Positions 1 to 5,844 of a DNA stretch of 13,242 nt are shown here, one piece after another (the stretch's first letter is position 1; the number at the start of each line of letters is the position of its first letter). The position numbers and the translations under genes are program-made. The notes under the pieces are model-generated. The model did not search any database. It was not told where the DNA came from and saw only the letters and a list, made by a program, of their open reading frames with translations. Source of the DNA: Oscillospiraceae bacterium. GTDB lineage: Bacteria; Bacillota; Clostridia; Oscillospirales; Acutalibacteraceae. The stretch lies in contig WRDE01000019.1 in assembly GCA_009783605.1 (NCBI GenBank), positions 1 to 13,242 on the forward strand, read 5' to 3'.

Positions 1-1
1 C

Positions 2-535
2 CGGGAGGAATACCAGAAGATTGCTAAAATTGAAGAATTTGATGTAGAAAATGTAATTTCATCCCCTGCACGGACCCGGCTCAATTCCGGCGGTGTCATT
101 ATCGACAATATGGACGACTGCCTTGTCAAGTTTTCCCGCTGCTGCAATCCGCTGCCCGGCGATCATATTATCGGGTTTATCACCCGCGGGTACGGCGTAT
201 CGATTCATAAAACTGACTGCACCAATGTGCCGCGGGATATGGCGGCCAGCGCTGAACCGGAACGCTGGGTGCCGGCCCATTGGGCCGAAACGGCGAAAAA
301 TTCATACAAGACGACATTGGTCGTCCACGCCTTCGACCGGATCGGGCTGCTGGCGGACGTGACCACACAGCTGGCGGCGATGCATGTGATGATTTTCGCC
401 ATCAACACCCGGGACACCAACAGCGATCAGGTGGAAATCACCATGACGGTGGAGGTCAACGATTTACAGCATTTACAATCCGTCTGCCAGCGGCTGAAAA
501 AAATATACGGCGTGGAGCGGGTGGAGAGAGGTTGA
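2..535 (+). CDS. relA: Rel/SpoT-family (p)ppGpp synthetase/hydrolase, C-terminal part (5' end outside window)
   Basis: The reading frame is open from base 2 and ends at a TGA at 533-535, giving the last 177 residues of a long RSH enzyme. Such proteins make and degrade (p)ppGpp in the stringent response; the catalytic hydrolase and synthetase domains, and probably TGS, lie upstream of the window. Visible here is the conserved Cys/His zinc-finger-like (RIS) region at fragment residues 34-75, with the typical KFSRCCNPLPGD stretch, the following GFITRGYGVSIHK segment and the later Cys73. A C-terminal ACT domain follows (about residues 102-177, starting near TTLVVHAFDRIGLLADV). These C-terminal domains sense the ribosome and deacylated tRNA and tune the two activities. 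A terminator at 610-638 follows the gene. The family call is firm; whether it is named rel, relA or spoT cannot be decided from this part. Confidence 0.95.
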   Translation, partial: REEYQKIAKIEEFDVENVISSPARTRLNSGGVIIDNMDDCLVKFSRCCNPLPGDHIIGFITRGYGVSIHKTDCTNVPRDMAASAEPERWVPAHWAETAKNSYKTTLVVHAFDRIGLLADVTTQLAAMHVMIFAINTRDTNSDQVEITMTVEVNDLQHLQSVCQRLKKIYGVERVERG

Positions 536-541
536 TTGACA

Positions 542-583
542 GTTGAGAGTTGACAGTTGACAGTTGGCGGTTGACAGTTAAAC
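542..583. repeat. Tandem heptanucleotide repeat (GTTGACA-type)
   Basis: Six consecutive 7-nt units begin right after the relA stop codon: GTTGAGA (542), GTTGACA (549), GTTGACA (556), GTTGGCG (563), GTTGACA (570) and GTTAAAC (577). Three units are identical and the others are degenerate. Units contain the -35-like word TTGACA, but no matching -10 box follows. The repeat lies between the relA stop codon and its terminator, so it would be transcribed into the 3' UTR. I know of no assigned function; short heptamer repeats of this kind occur between genes in various bacteria. Confidence 0.8.
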
Positions 584-609
584 GAATTATGTAAACTCTT
601 TTTTTGTAG

Positions 610-638
610 GGAACGGTCTGTGACCGTTCCGTTTTTTG
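610..638 (+). terminator. Rho-independent terminator after relA
   Basis: A perfect 9-bp stem (GGAACGGTC at 610-618 with GACCGTTCC at 622-630) has a 3-nt loop and is followed by a G and a run of six T (632-637). Placed 75 nt after the relA stop codon on the same strand, it fits a strong intrinsic terminator. Confidence 0.85.
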
Positions 639-660
639 TATTAATCTCTCCGGGTCTAAT

Positions 661-756
661 TCCCCGACCCTTGGGGCGTTCCGGCATGGTCGCTTAAGCG
701 ACCATGGACGGCTATGCCGCCCAGTTCCCGCGAAATACCCCGACCCTTGGGTCGGG
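661..756. repeat. Palindrome-rich intergenic element, possible REP/MITE-like repeat
   Basis: The relA-to-XRE gap (536-896) has no convincing gene. Within it, a perfect 22-nt palindrome centred at 695/696 (685-706) sits inside a second inverted pair (CGGCAT 682-687 with ATGCCG 714-719). A 14-nt direct repeat, CCCCGACCCTTGGG, flanks this at 662-675 and 738-751. The second copy extends into an 8-bp inverted repeat (739-746 with 749-756). The density of paired arms suggests a mobile or dispersed repetitive element rather than gene sequence. No transposase or target-site duplication is evident. Confidence 0.5.
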
Positions 757-826
757 AAGGTTCATTTGGTATTATTTGGCAACGACAAAGGATAGCCGCA
801 TAGATTCTTTCCATCTCCAACATATC

Positions 827-864
827 TATAAGGGAATTTCCCTTATAATGTGATAAGACATTAT
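827..864 (+). promoter_or_regulatory. Palindromic operator candidate with TATAAT box upstream of the XRE gene
   Basis: A perfect inverted repeat with 10-nt arms (827-836 and 838-847, arm TATAAGGGAA, one central base) overlaps a consensus TATAAT at 844-849. A second inverted pair, ATAATGT 845-851 with ACATTAT 858-864, follows at once, and the word CCCTTAT recurs at 865-871. No good -35 box is visible 16-18 nt upstream of the TATAAT. The position, 50-70 nt before a small XRE repressor-like gene, suggests an autoregulatory operator; this is inference. Confidence 0.55.
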
Positions 865-896
865 CCCTTATTGCATAATAATCAGGGGTGATTGTT

Positions 897-1118
897 ATGT
901 CATACGAAAGGATACGCAATCTGCGCGAAGATAAGGATCTTACACAATCTTTCATGGCCGATTATCTGAATATACACCAGACGACATATTCGGATTATGA
1001 ACTTGGAAATTTAAATATCCCCATTTCCATTATGATTAAAATCGCAGATTTTTATCATACCAGTATTGATTATTTGGTGGGGCGTACAAACAACGAGGCT
1101 CCGTATCCACATATTTAA
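897..1118 (+). CDS. Small XRE-family helix-turn-helix regulator (73 aa)
   Basis: The protein is almost entirely a lambda-repressor-like HTH domain: RIRNLREDKDLTQ begins helix 1-2, MADYLNIHQTTYSDYELG is the recognition helix region, and IKIADFYHTSIDYLVGRT is the typical C-terminal end of the fold. There is no sensor or catalytic domain, so it is likely a DNA-binding repressor or switch protein. I chose ATG 897 because AGGGG (884-888) lies 8 nt before it; a GTG at 888 would add three residues but overlaps that site. A long palindrome (827-847) lies upstream and is a plausible binding site. The ComEA-like gene starts 17 nt downstream, so the two probably share a transcript. Confidence 0.85.
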   Translation: MSYERIRNLREDKDLTQSFMADYLNIHQTTYSDYELGNLNIPISIMIKIADFYHTSIDYLVGRTNNEAPYPHI

Positions 1119-1135
1119 AAAGAAGGATCTTTCCC

Positions 1136-1690
1136 ATGAACCAGCAAAAAGCCGAAATCATTCTCTGGTCGCTGTCCGGCCTGCTGCTGGCCGCGGTGGT
1201 TTTTGTTTCGTTGGCCACGCTGCCGGATTTCGCGCCGGTACGGCCGGCCGGCGAAGACACGCCGGCAACCGCGGCGATATTCAATCCCGCAGCTTCCCCT
1301 GATTCTTCCCCATCCGACAACCCTTCTTCCGGTTTTACTAAATCTCCGCTTGATTCTTCTACGCCCCCATCCGATTCTTCTCAACCTCCACCCAATTCTT
1401 CTAAATCTCCGCCCAACTCTTCTGAATCTCCGCCCGACTCTCCTCAATCTTCTCCCGATTCCTCCGAACCTTCTTCCGCCAAGACGTCTCATCCGCCGGG
1501 CAAGCTTAATCTCAACTACGCCACTGCCGAAGAATTGATGTCTATCAACGGCATCGGCACTGTTACCGCCGGCAAGATCATCCGTTACCGGGAAACCCAC
1601 GGCGGTTTTTCGGCGGTGGAGGAATTGCTCAATATCGACGGGATCGGCGAAAAATCATTGGCCAAGTGGCGGGAATATTTTATTGTATAA
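1136..1690 (+). CDS. ComEA-like membrane-anchored helix-hairpin-helix DNA-binding protein
   Basis: This 184-residue protein has three parts. An N-terminal hydrophobic segment (about residues 9-29, IILWSLSGLLLAAVVFVSLA) should anchor it in the membrane. A long Ser/Pro-rich linker (about 50-120) follows. A C-terminal tandem helix-hairpin-helix domain (about 123-183) starts LNLNYATAEELMSINGIG and has a second hairpin, LLNIDGIGEKSLAKW. In ComEA this domain binds incoming double-stranded DNA outside the membrane during natural transformation. Here the SLBB domain common in full ComEA is missing and low-complexity sequence takes its place. The ATG has GAAGGA (1122-1127) 8 nt upstream and follows the XRE gene by 17 nt. 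No comEC or other competence gene is visible, so a role in transformation is inferred from the fold alone. Confidence 0.85.
   Translation: MNQQKAEIILWSLSGLLLAAVVFVSLATLPDFAPVRPAGEDTPATAAIFNPAASPDSSPSDNPSSGFTKSPLDSSTPPSDSSQPPPNSSKSPPNSSESPPDSPQSSPDSSEPSSAKTSHPPGKLNLNYATAEELMSINGIGTVTAGKIIRYRETHGGFSAVEELLNIDGIGEKSLAKWREYFIV
1343..1468 (+). repeat. 21-nt coding tandem repeat (Ser/Pro heptads) in the ComEA-like linker
   Basis: Residues 70-111 of the ComEA-like protein read as six heptads: SPLDSST, PPSDSSQ, PPPNSSK, SPPNSSE, SPPDSPQ and SSPDSSE. At the DNA level this is a degenerate 21-nt repeat, strongly C/T-rich on the coding strand. It probably forms an extended, flexible spacer between membrane and DNA-binding domain. 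Unit number may vary between strains. Confidence 0.8.
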
Positions 1691-1725
1691 TTTTGATTGT
1701 TGATAGTATAAGAGTTTAGTTAATT

Positions 1726-1753
1726 GCAGGGACGCCGTTTATGGTGCCCCTGC
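1726..1753. repeat. Imperfect hairpin downstream of the ComEA-like gene
   Basis: GCAGGG (1726-1731) pairs with CCCTGC (1748-1753). Four more pairs, one of them a wobble, continue the stem after one mismatch (1733-1736 with 1743-1746). No T-run follows, so this is not a standard intrinsic terminator, although it lies 35 nt after the gene's stop codon. It may be a degenerate terminator or a dispersed repeat. Confidence 0.45.
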
Positions 1754-1791
1754 CTGTACAACAGCACAGCGGCGGATTTTAAAATAAAATG

Positions 1792-1821
1792 TTGACAAAC
1801 CCTGTCGGCATGGTATATACT
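1792..1821 (+). promoter_or_regulatory. alaS: Sigma-A-type promoter of the alaS leader
   Basis: A consensus -35 box TTGACA (1792-1797) is followed by TATACT (1816-1821) with an 18-nt spacer. Alternatively TATATA (1814-1819), preceded by an extended -10 TG at 1811-1812, gives a 16-nt spacer. Either choice starts transcription around 1827-1830, just before the first helix of the T-box leader. Confidence 0.8.
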
Positions 1822-1830
1822 GATATAAAT

Positions 1831-2274
1831 ATTTCGGCGATGAAGGAAAGAACCCGTTGATTTGAATCCAGAGAAAACCGCGGCACATGTATTCTTGCAT
1901 CTGTGCGCTGGAATGCGGTTTATGAAAATCACGGGGAGCCACTCCCGAGCCTTTGCTGCAACTACCGGTCCGGTTTGTTCCGCGTTTAGGCGGTGCGGCG
2001 TTTCTGTGGGATCCACATGGCATCTGTACAGAATCCGTATGGCGTCTGTGCGAAATTCGCAGGACATCAAGTGCCGCATAACCGCGATACCGGCAGCATA
2101 ACAGCAACGTTTCTCCGCGTTAAGGAATTTTCGAGAGTTATAGTTTTGTCTGCGATAAGCGTTTTAAGCGTGATAAACCCGTCACGCGCCAAACGTACAG
2201 CTTCGCTTACGGCAAGCCTGTTTCAATTGGGTGGTACCGCGGTTTTTGCCGTCCCATGCTTTGGGGCGGCTTTT
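1831..2274 (+). ncRNA. alaS: Alanine T-box riboswitch (alaS leader)
   Basis: This 5' leader should sense uncharged tRNA-Ala and allow transcription into alaS when alanyl-tRNA is short. Stem I is recognisable. GGC (1836-1838) faces GCC (1949-1951), with the kink-turn-like GATGA (1839-1843) opposite GA (1947-1948). An upper helix, CCCGTTGATTT (1853-1863) with AAATCACGGG (1926-1935), has one bulged T. The AGAGA bulge (1870-1874) and the helix AAACCGC (1875-1881) with GCGGTTT (1915-1921) follow. The specifier loop GAGCCAC carries codon GCC (1938-1940), for alanine. A stem III-like hairpin lies at 2168-2187. The T-box motif GGGTGGTACCGCGG is at 2229-2242; its UGGU would pair with an ACCA tRNA end, consistent with discriminator A73 of tRNA-Ala. 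The 278 nt between stem I and the T-box is long for the class and includes a 22-nt imperfect duplication (2017-2060). Confidence 0.93.
2248..2274 (+). terminator. alaS: Regulated terminator of the alaS T-box leader
   Basis: An 8-bp stem, GCCGTCCC (2248-2255) with GGGGCGGC (2263-2270, one G-T wobble), has a 7-nt loop and is followed by TTTT (2271-2274). It lies directly after the T-box sequence, as expected for the terminator that competes with the tRNA-stabilised antiterminator. Confidence 0.88.
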
Positions 2275-2324
2275 CTGTTCCTACAATTATAACATTTACA
2301 ACAAAAATGAGAGGATGAACAATC

Positions 2325-4991
2325 ATGAAGTGGACCGGTTTGAATGAACTGCGCGAGCGATACCTTGCCTTTTTTGAGTCGAAGGCGCATCTGCGGCTGC
2401 CCAGCTTTTCGTTGGTGCCGCAGGGGGACAAATCACTGCTGCTGATCAATTCCGGGATGGCGCCGATGAAAAAGTATTTTTCCGGCGAACTGACGCCGCC
2501 GAACCGGCGGGTCACCACCTGCCAGAAATGCATCCGCACGCCGGATATCGAACGGGTTGGCAAGACCGCCCGCCACGGCACCTATTTTGAGATGCTCGGC
2601 AATTTCAGCTTCGGCGATTATTTCAAGCGCGAGGCCTGCGGCTGGGCGTGGGAATTTGCGACCGACGTGATGGAGATGCCGGTCGAGCGGCTCTATGTTT
2701 CGGTCTATTTAGATGACGACGAGGCATATGACATCTGGACCAAAGAGATCGGCGTCGATCCGGCCCGGATGGTACGGTTAGGGAAAGCTGACAATTTTTG
2801 GGAAATCGGCACCGGCCCCTGCGGTCCCTGCTCCGAGATCTACTATGACCGCGGCGCGGAGCATGGCTGCGGTTCCCCCGACTGCGCGCCCGGCTGCGAC
2901 TGCGACCGGTATGTGGAATTCTGGAATTTGGTTTTCACCCAATTCGATTCCGACGGCAATGGCAGCTATACGCCGTTAGCCAGCCCCAACATCGACACCG
3001 GCATGGGATTAGAGCGGCTGGCCTGCATCTCCCAGGGGGTCAACAACCTGTTCGAGGTGGACACCGTCCGCAAGATCATGGGGCATGTCAGCGAGATCGC
3101 CGGCGTGACCTACGGCGCCGATGAGGCGGCAGATATCTCACTGCGGGTGATCACCGACCACATCCGGTCGACGACCTTTATGCTGGGCGACGGGGTCATG
3201 CCCTCCAACGAGGGGCGCGGCTATGTGGTCCGGCGGCTGCTCCGGCGGGCCGCCCGGCACGGCCGGCTGCGGGGCATCCGCGAACCGTTCTTATATAAGG
3301 TATGTGAGACGGTCATCGCCGAAAATCCCTCCTACCCCGAACTGCGCGAAAAACAGGAGCTGATCGTCAAGCTGATCCGGGTGGAGGAGGAGAGCTTCGG
3401 CAAAACCATCGACGCCGGGCTGACGCTGTTGGAGGAGATGCTGGGGCAGTTGCCGGGCAAAGTCCTGCCGGGCGGGGACGCGTTCAAGCTGTACGATACC
3501 TACGGTTTTCCGCTGGATCTGACCCGGGATATCTTGGAGGAACGGGGGCTGTCGGTGGACGAGGACGCGTTCAATTCCTTGATGTCGGAGCAGCGGGAAC
3601 GGGCGCGGGCCGCCCGGAAGAATGCCGGTGCCGAAGGGTGGAAGGGCGGTATCGAAGCGTTGGGAAACCTCCCCGCCAGCCGGTTTACCGGTTATCAGCA
3701 ATTTTCTTCCCCGGCGCGGGTGACCGCGTTGGTGGCCGATAACCAACAGGTCACGTCGGTATCCGACGGCGACACGGCGTTGGTGGTATTGGATACCACC
3801 CCGTTTTACGCCGAAAGCGGCGGCCAAACCGGTGATATCGGCCAGCTCGTCAGTGAATCGGTTATTTTTGAGGTGCAGAATACCTTTAAAACCGCCGGCG
3901 GTCTGACGGTTCACAGCGGCGAGGTCCGGCAGGGTACCCTCACCTCCGGCGATGAAATCACCGCGGCGGCAGACGAATCCTTCCGGCTGTCGGTCATGCG
4001 TAACCATACCGCCGCCCATCTGATCCAGGCAGCGCTGCGGCAGGTTCTGGGCAGTCATGTGGAGCAGGCGGGCCAGCTGGTCAACGAAAAGGTCATGCGG
4101 TTCGACTTCACCCATTTTTCGGCGCTGACCGCCGAAGAGATGGCTGCGGTGGAAGGGTTGGTGAACCGCTGGATCTTAGCCGGGATCGACACCGATATCC
4201 GCGAGATGCCGATTGAAGAGGCCAAACAACTCGGCGCAATGGCGCTGTTCGGCGAAAAATACGGTGACGTCGTCCGGGTGGTACAGGTTCCGGGGGTTTC
4301 GATGGAGCTATGCGGCGGCACCCATGTGGACAACACCGCCAAAACAGGCCTGTTCCGGATTTTGTCGGAATCCTCGGTGGCGGCCGGCGTACGCCGTATT
4401 GAAGCGGTGACCGGAGAAAACTTTTTACAATTAATTTATCACCAAAAACAATTGATGACTGAAGCTGCCGAAGCGATGAAGGCTTCGAACCCCGAAGACA
4501 TCGCCCGCCGGGCGGCGCAGCTGACCGCCGAATTGAAAACCGCCCAACGGACCTGCGAGGAGCTGAAAAGCAAAATAGCCGCCTCTCAGGTTGACGGATT
4601 ATTGGATCAGGCGGTAACGGTGGGGAATATATTGGTAGTAAAGGCCGCGGTTGACGCCGGCGGTGATACCTCGCGCATCATGGATGCGCTGCGCGCCATG
4701 TGCGACCGGCTTCGGGATCTGGCCGGCGAACGGGCGCTGGCAGCGGTACTGGCCGGGGTCATGCCGGGCGCAAGCGGTCAGCCCGGCAGCGTCTCCTTCG
4801 CCTGCTGCTGTTCTCCCGCGGCGGTGGCCGCCGGCGCTCACGCCGGCAATATTGTCCGCGCGGTAGCCGAAATCTGCGGCGGGCGCGGCGGCGGCCGGCC
4901 GGATTCCGCTATGGCCGGCGGCAAGGACGCCGCCAAAGTCGGCGAAGCGCTGGCGGCGGTGGACGGGATCGTCGGCGGGATGTTGAAATAG
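2325..4991 (+). CDS. alaS: Alanyl-tRNA synthetase
   Basis: This 888-residue cytoplasmic enzyme joins alanine to tRNA-Ala, using ATP. Length and order match bacterial AlaRS. The class II catalytic core is at about 1-240, with motif 2 near RHGTYFEMLGNFSFGDYF (83-100) and motif 3 near GMGLERL (226-232). A Cys-rich loop (GCGSPDCAPGCDCDRY, 181-196) of a type known in many bacterial AlaRS lies within it. The tRNA-binding helical domain follows at about 250-440. The editing domain carries the zinc/active-site residues H561, H565 (HTAAH), C663 and H667 (CGGTH), so proofreading of mischarged Ser/Gly-tRNA should be intact. The C-Ala domain ends with the glycine-rich GGRGGGRPDSAMAGG (852-866). ATG 2325 has AGAGGA 9-10 nt upstream and sits 50 nt after the T-box terminator. 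The next gene begins 20 nt after the stop codon. Confidence 0.98.
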   Translation: MKWTGLNELRERYLAFFESKAHLRLPSFSLVPQGDKSLLLINSGMAPMKKYFSGELTPPNRRVTTCQKCIRTPDIERVGKTARHGTYFEMLGNFSFGDYFKREACGWAWEFATDVMEMPVERLYVSVYLDDDEAYDIWTKEIGVDPARMVRLGKADNFWEIGTGPCGPCSEIYYDRGAEHGCGSPDCAPGCDCDRYVEFWNLVFTQFDSDGNGSYTPLASPNIDTGMGLERLACISQGVNNLFEVDTVRKIMGHVSEIAGVTYGADEAADISLRVITDHIRSTTFMLGDGVMPSNEGRGYVVRRLLRRAARHGRLRGIREPFLYKVCETVIAENPSYPELREKQELIVKLIRVEEESFGKTIDAGLTLLEEMLGQLPGKVLPGGDAFKLYDTYGFPLDLTRDILEERGLSVDEDAFNSLMSEQRERARAARKNAGAEGWKGGIEALGNLPASRFTGYQQFSSPARVTALVADNQQVTSVSDGDTALVVLDTTPFYAESGGQTGDIGQLVSESVIFEVQNTFKTAGGLTVHSGEVRQGTLTSGDEITAAADESFRLSVMRNHTAAHLIQAALRQVLGSHVEQAGQLVNEKVMRFDFTHFSALTAEEMAAVEGLVNRWILAGIDTDIREMPIEEAKQLGAMALFGEKYGDVVRVVQVPGVSMELCGGTHVDNTAKTGLFRILSESSVAAGVRRIEAVTGENFLQLIYHQKQLMTEAAEAMKASNPEDIARRAAQLTAELKTAQRTCEELKSKIAASQVDGLLDQAVTVGNILVVKAAVDAGGDTSRIMDALRAMCDRLRDLAGERALAAVLAGVMPGASGQPGSVSFACCCSPAAVAAGAHAGNIVRAVAEICGGRGGGRPDSAMAGGKDAAKVGEALAAVDGIVGGMLK

Positions 4992-5011
4992 CGAGGGGAT
5001 TTGCATAACGA

Positions 5012-5443
5012 ATGAAACGAGATAGCCCCATCCGGACAATTGATTCGATATGTTATGTACATGATTACACAAAGGGCGATAACAGAACCGGCGCATTTTG
5101 CGGCCCCGCCTGCGTAGCCATGCTGACCGGCGTTAATTTTGATGAGGTCATCGAATTTATGCGCGGAGCGTCCACATCAAAACAACACCTGAAAAAAGCG
5201 CTCGACCATTACGGGATCCGGTACGCGCCGAAATCCACCCGATTCGACCCGGACGTCCCGCTGCCGGATATCTGCATAATCCGGATGATTATTGCCGATG
5301 AAAACGGCGTGTTCAAATTCAAAAAAGAAAACGGGCATTGGGGGATATATTTTAGAGGGACATATTACGACCCGGATTTCGGCGTTTCGGATAGTTGCCC
5401 GCGTCAGGTTAAAATATTTCAAGTATGGGAGATTTATCCCTGA
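5012..5443 (+). CDS. Uncharacterised C39-like (papain-fold) cysteine-protease-like protein
   Basis: This 143-residue protein has no recognised close family, but its motifs fit a minimal C39-type cysteine-protease fold. The nucleophile region is GAFCGPACVAMLTG with Cys30. The histidine region is NGHWGIYFRG with His109, followed by a candidate third residue, Asp120 or Asp122, in YYDPDFG. C39 peptidases usually have a Gln six residues before the Cys; here that position is Asn24. No signal peptide, membrane segment or ABC-transporter domain is present, so it appears cytosolic. Its substrate is unknown, and it might bind rather than cleave. GAGGGG (4993-4998) is somewhat far (13 nt) from the ATG, and an in-frame TAA at 5006 excludes an earlier start. 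It sits 20 nt after alaS and 23 nt before the HIT gene. Confidence 0.75.
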   Translation: MKRDSPIRTIDSICYVHDYTKGDNRTGAFCGPACVAMLTGVNFDEVIEFMRGASTSKQHLKKALDHYGIRYAPKSTRFDPDVPLPDICIIRMIIADENGVFKFKKENGHWGIYFRGTYYDPDFGVSDSCPRQVKIFQVWEIYP

Positions 5444-5466
5444 AAGATAAAAAAGGAGCCATTTAC

Positions 5467-5799
5467 ATGGACTGTATTTTCTGTAAAATCATTGCCGGCG
5501 AAATCCCCTCGAAAAAGGTGTATGAGGACGACCGGATGCTGGCTTTTTGGGACATTGTGCCAAAAGCGCCGGTACATCTGCTGCTGATCCCCAAGCGGCA
5601 TATCGCCGGCGCTGCGGCGTTGGATGAGGCCGCAGCCGGCGATGTGGGGTATATTTTTTCACGGATCCCGGAGATTGCGTCCTCTCTCGGTTTGTTGGAT
5701 TACCGGATCGTCACCAACAACGGCCTCTCGGCGGGTCAGACAGTATTTCATCTGCATTTTCATCTCCTCGGCGGCCGTCCGCTGGCAGAGATGGGGTAA
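5467..5799 (+). CDS. HIT-family (histidine triad, HinT-like) nucleotide-binding protein
   Basis: This is a 110-residue protein of the usual HinT size. It begins MDCIFCKIIAGEIPSKKVYEDD, with the zinc-type pair Cys3 and Cys6 and a further His45 (PKRH), and ends with the triad HLHFH (His95, 97, 99). HinT proteins are cytosolic hydrolases and transferases acting on nucleoside phosphoramidates and aminoacyl-adenylates. The latter are by-products of tRNA synthetases, which makes its position two genes after alaS suggestive. ATG 5467 is preceded by AAGGAG (5453-5458) at a good distance. An upstream in-frame ATG at 5425 lies inside the previous gene and has no such site. Confidence 0.95.
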   Translation: MDCIFCKIIAGEIPSKKVYEDDRMLAFWDIVPKAPVHLLLIPKRHIAGAAALDEAAAGDVGYIFSRIPEIASSLGLLDYRIVTNNGLSAGQTVFHLHFHLLGGRPLAEMG

Positions 5800-5844
5800 A
5801 AAGGTCGGGAAACAGGTGATCATATCTAATCTGTGGTGTATACT

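Noticed and set aside
542..583. TTGACA words in the heptamer array as promoters for the XRE gene
   Set aside because: No -10 box lies 16-18 nt after any of them, and the relA terminator follows directly.
656..955. Minus-strand frame of 99 codons over the palindromic element
   Set aside because: It translates a repetitive element and overlaps the XRE promoter region; there is no ribosome site or known domain.
1720..2107. Minus-strand and plus-strand frames of about 80-120 codons in the alaS leader
   Set aside because: The region is accounted for by the T-box RNA structure, and the frames lack ribosome sites and any recognisable protein features.
3291..4115. Long minus-strand reading frame (274 codons) within alaS
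   Set aside because: It is antisense to the catalytic and editing parts of alaS, has no recognisable domain or ribosome site, and is explained by GC-rich codon bias.
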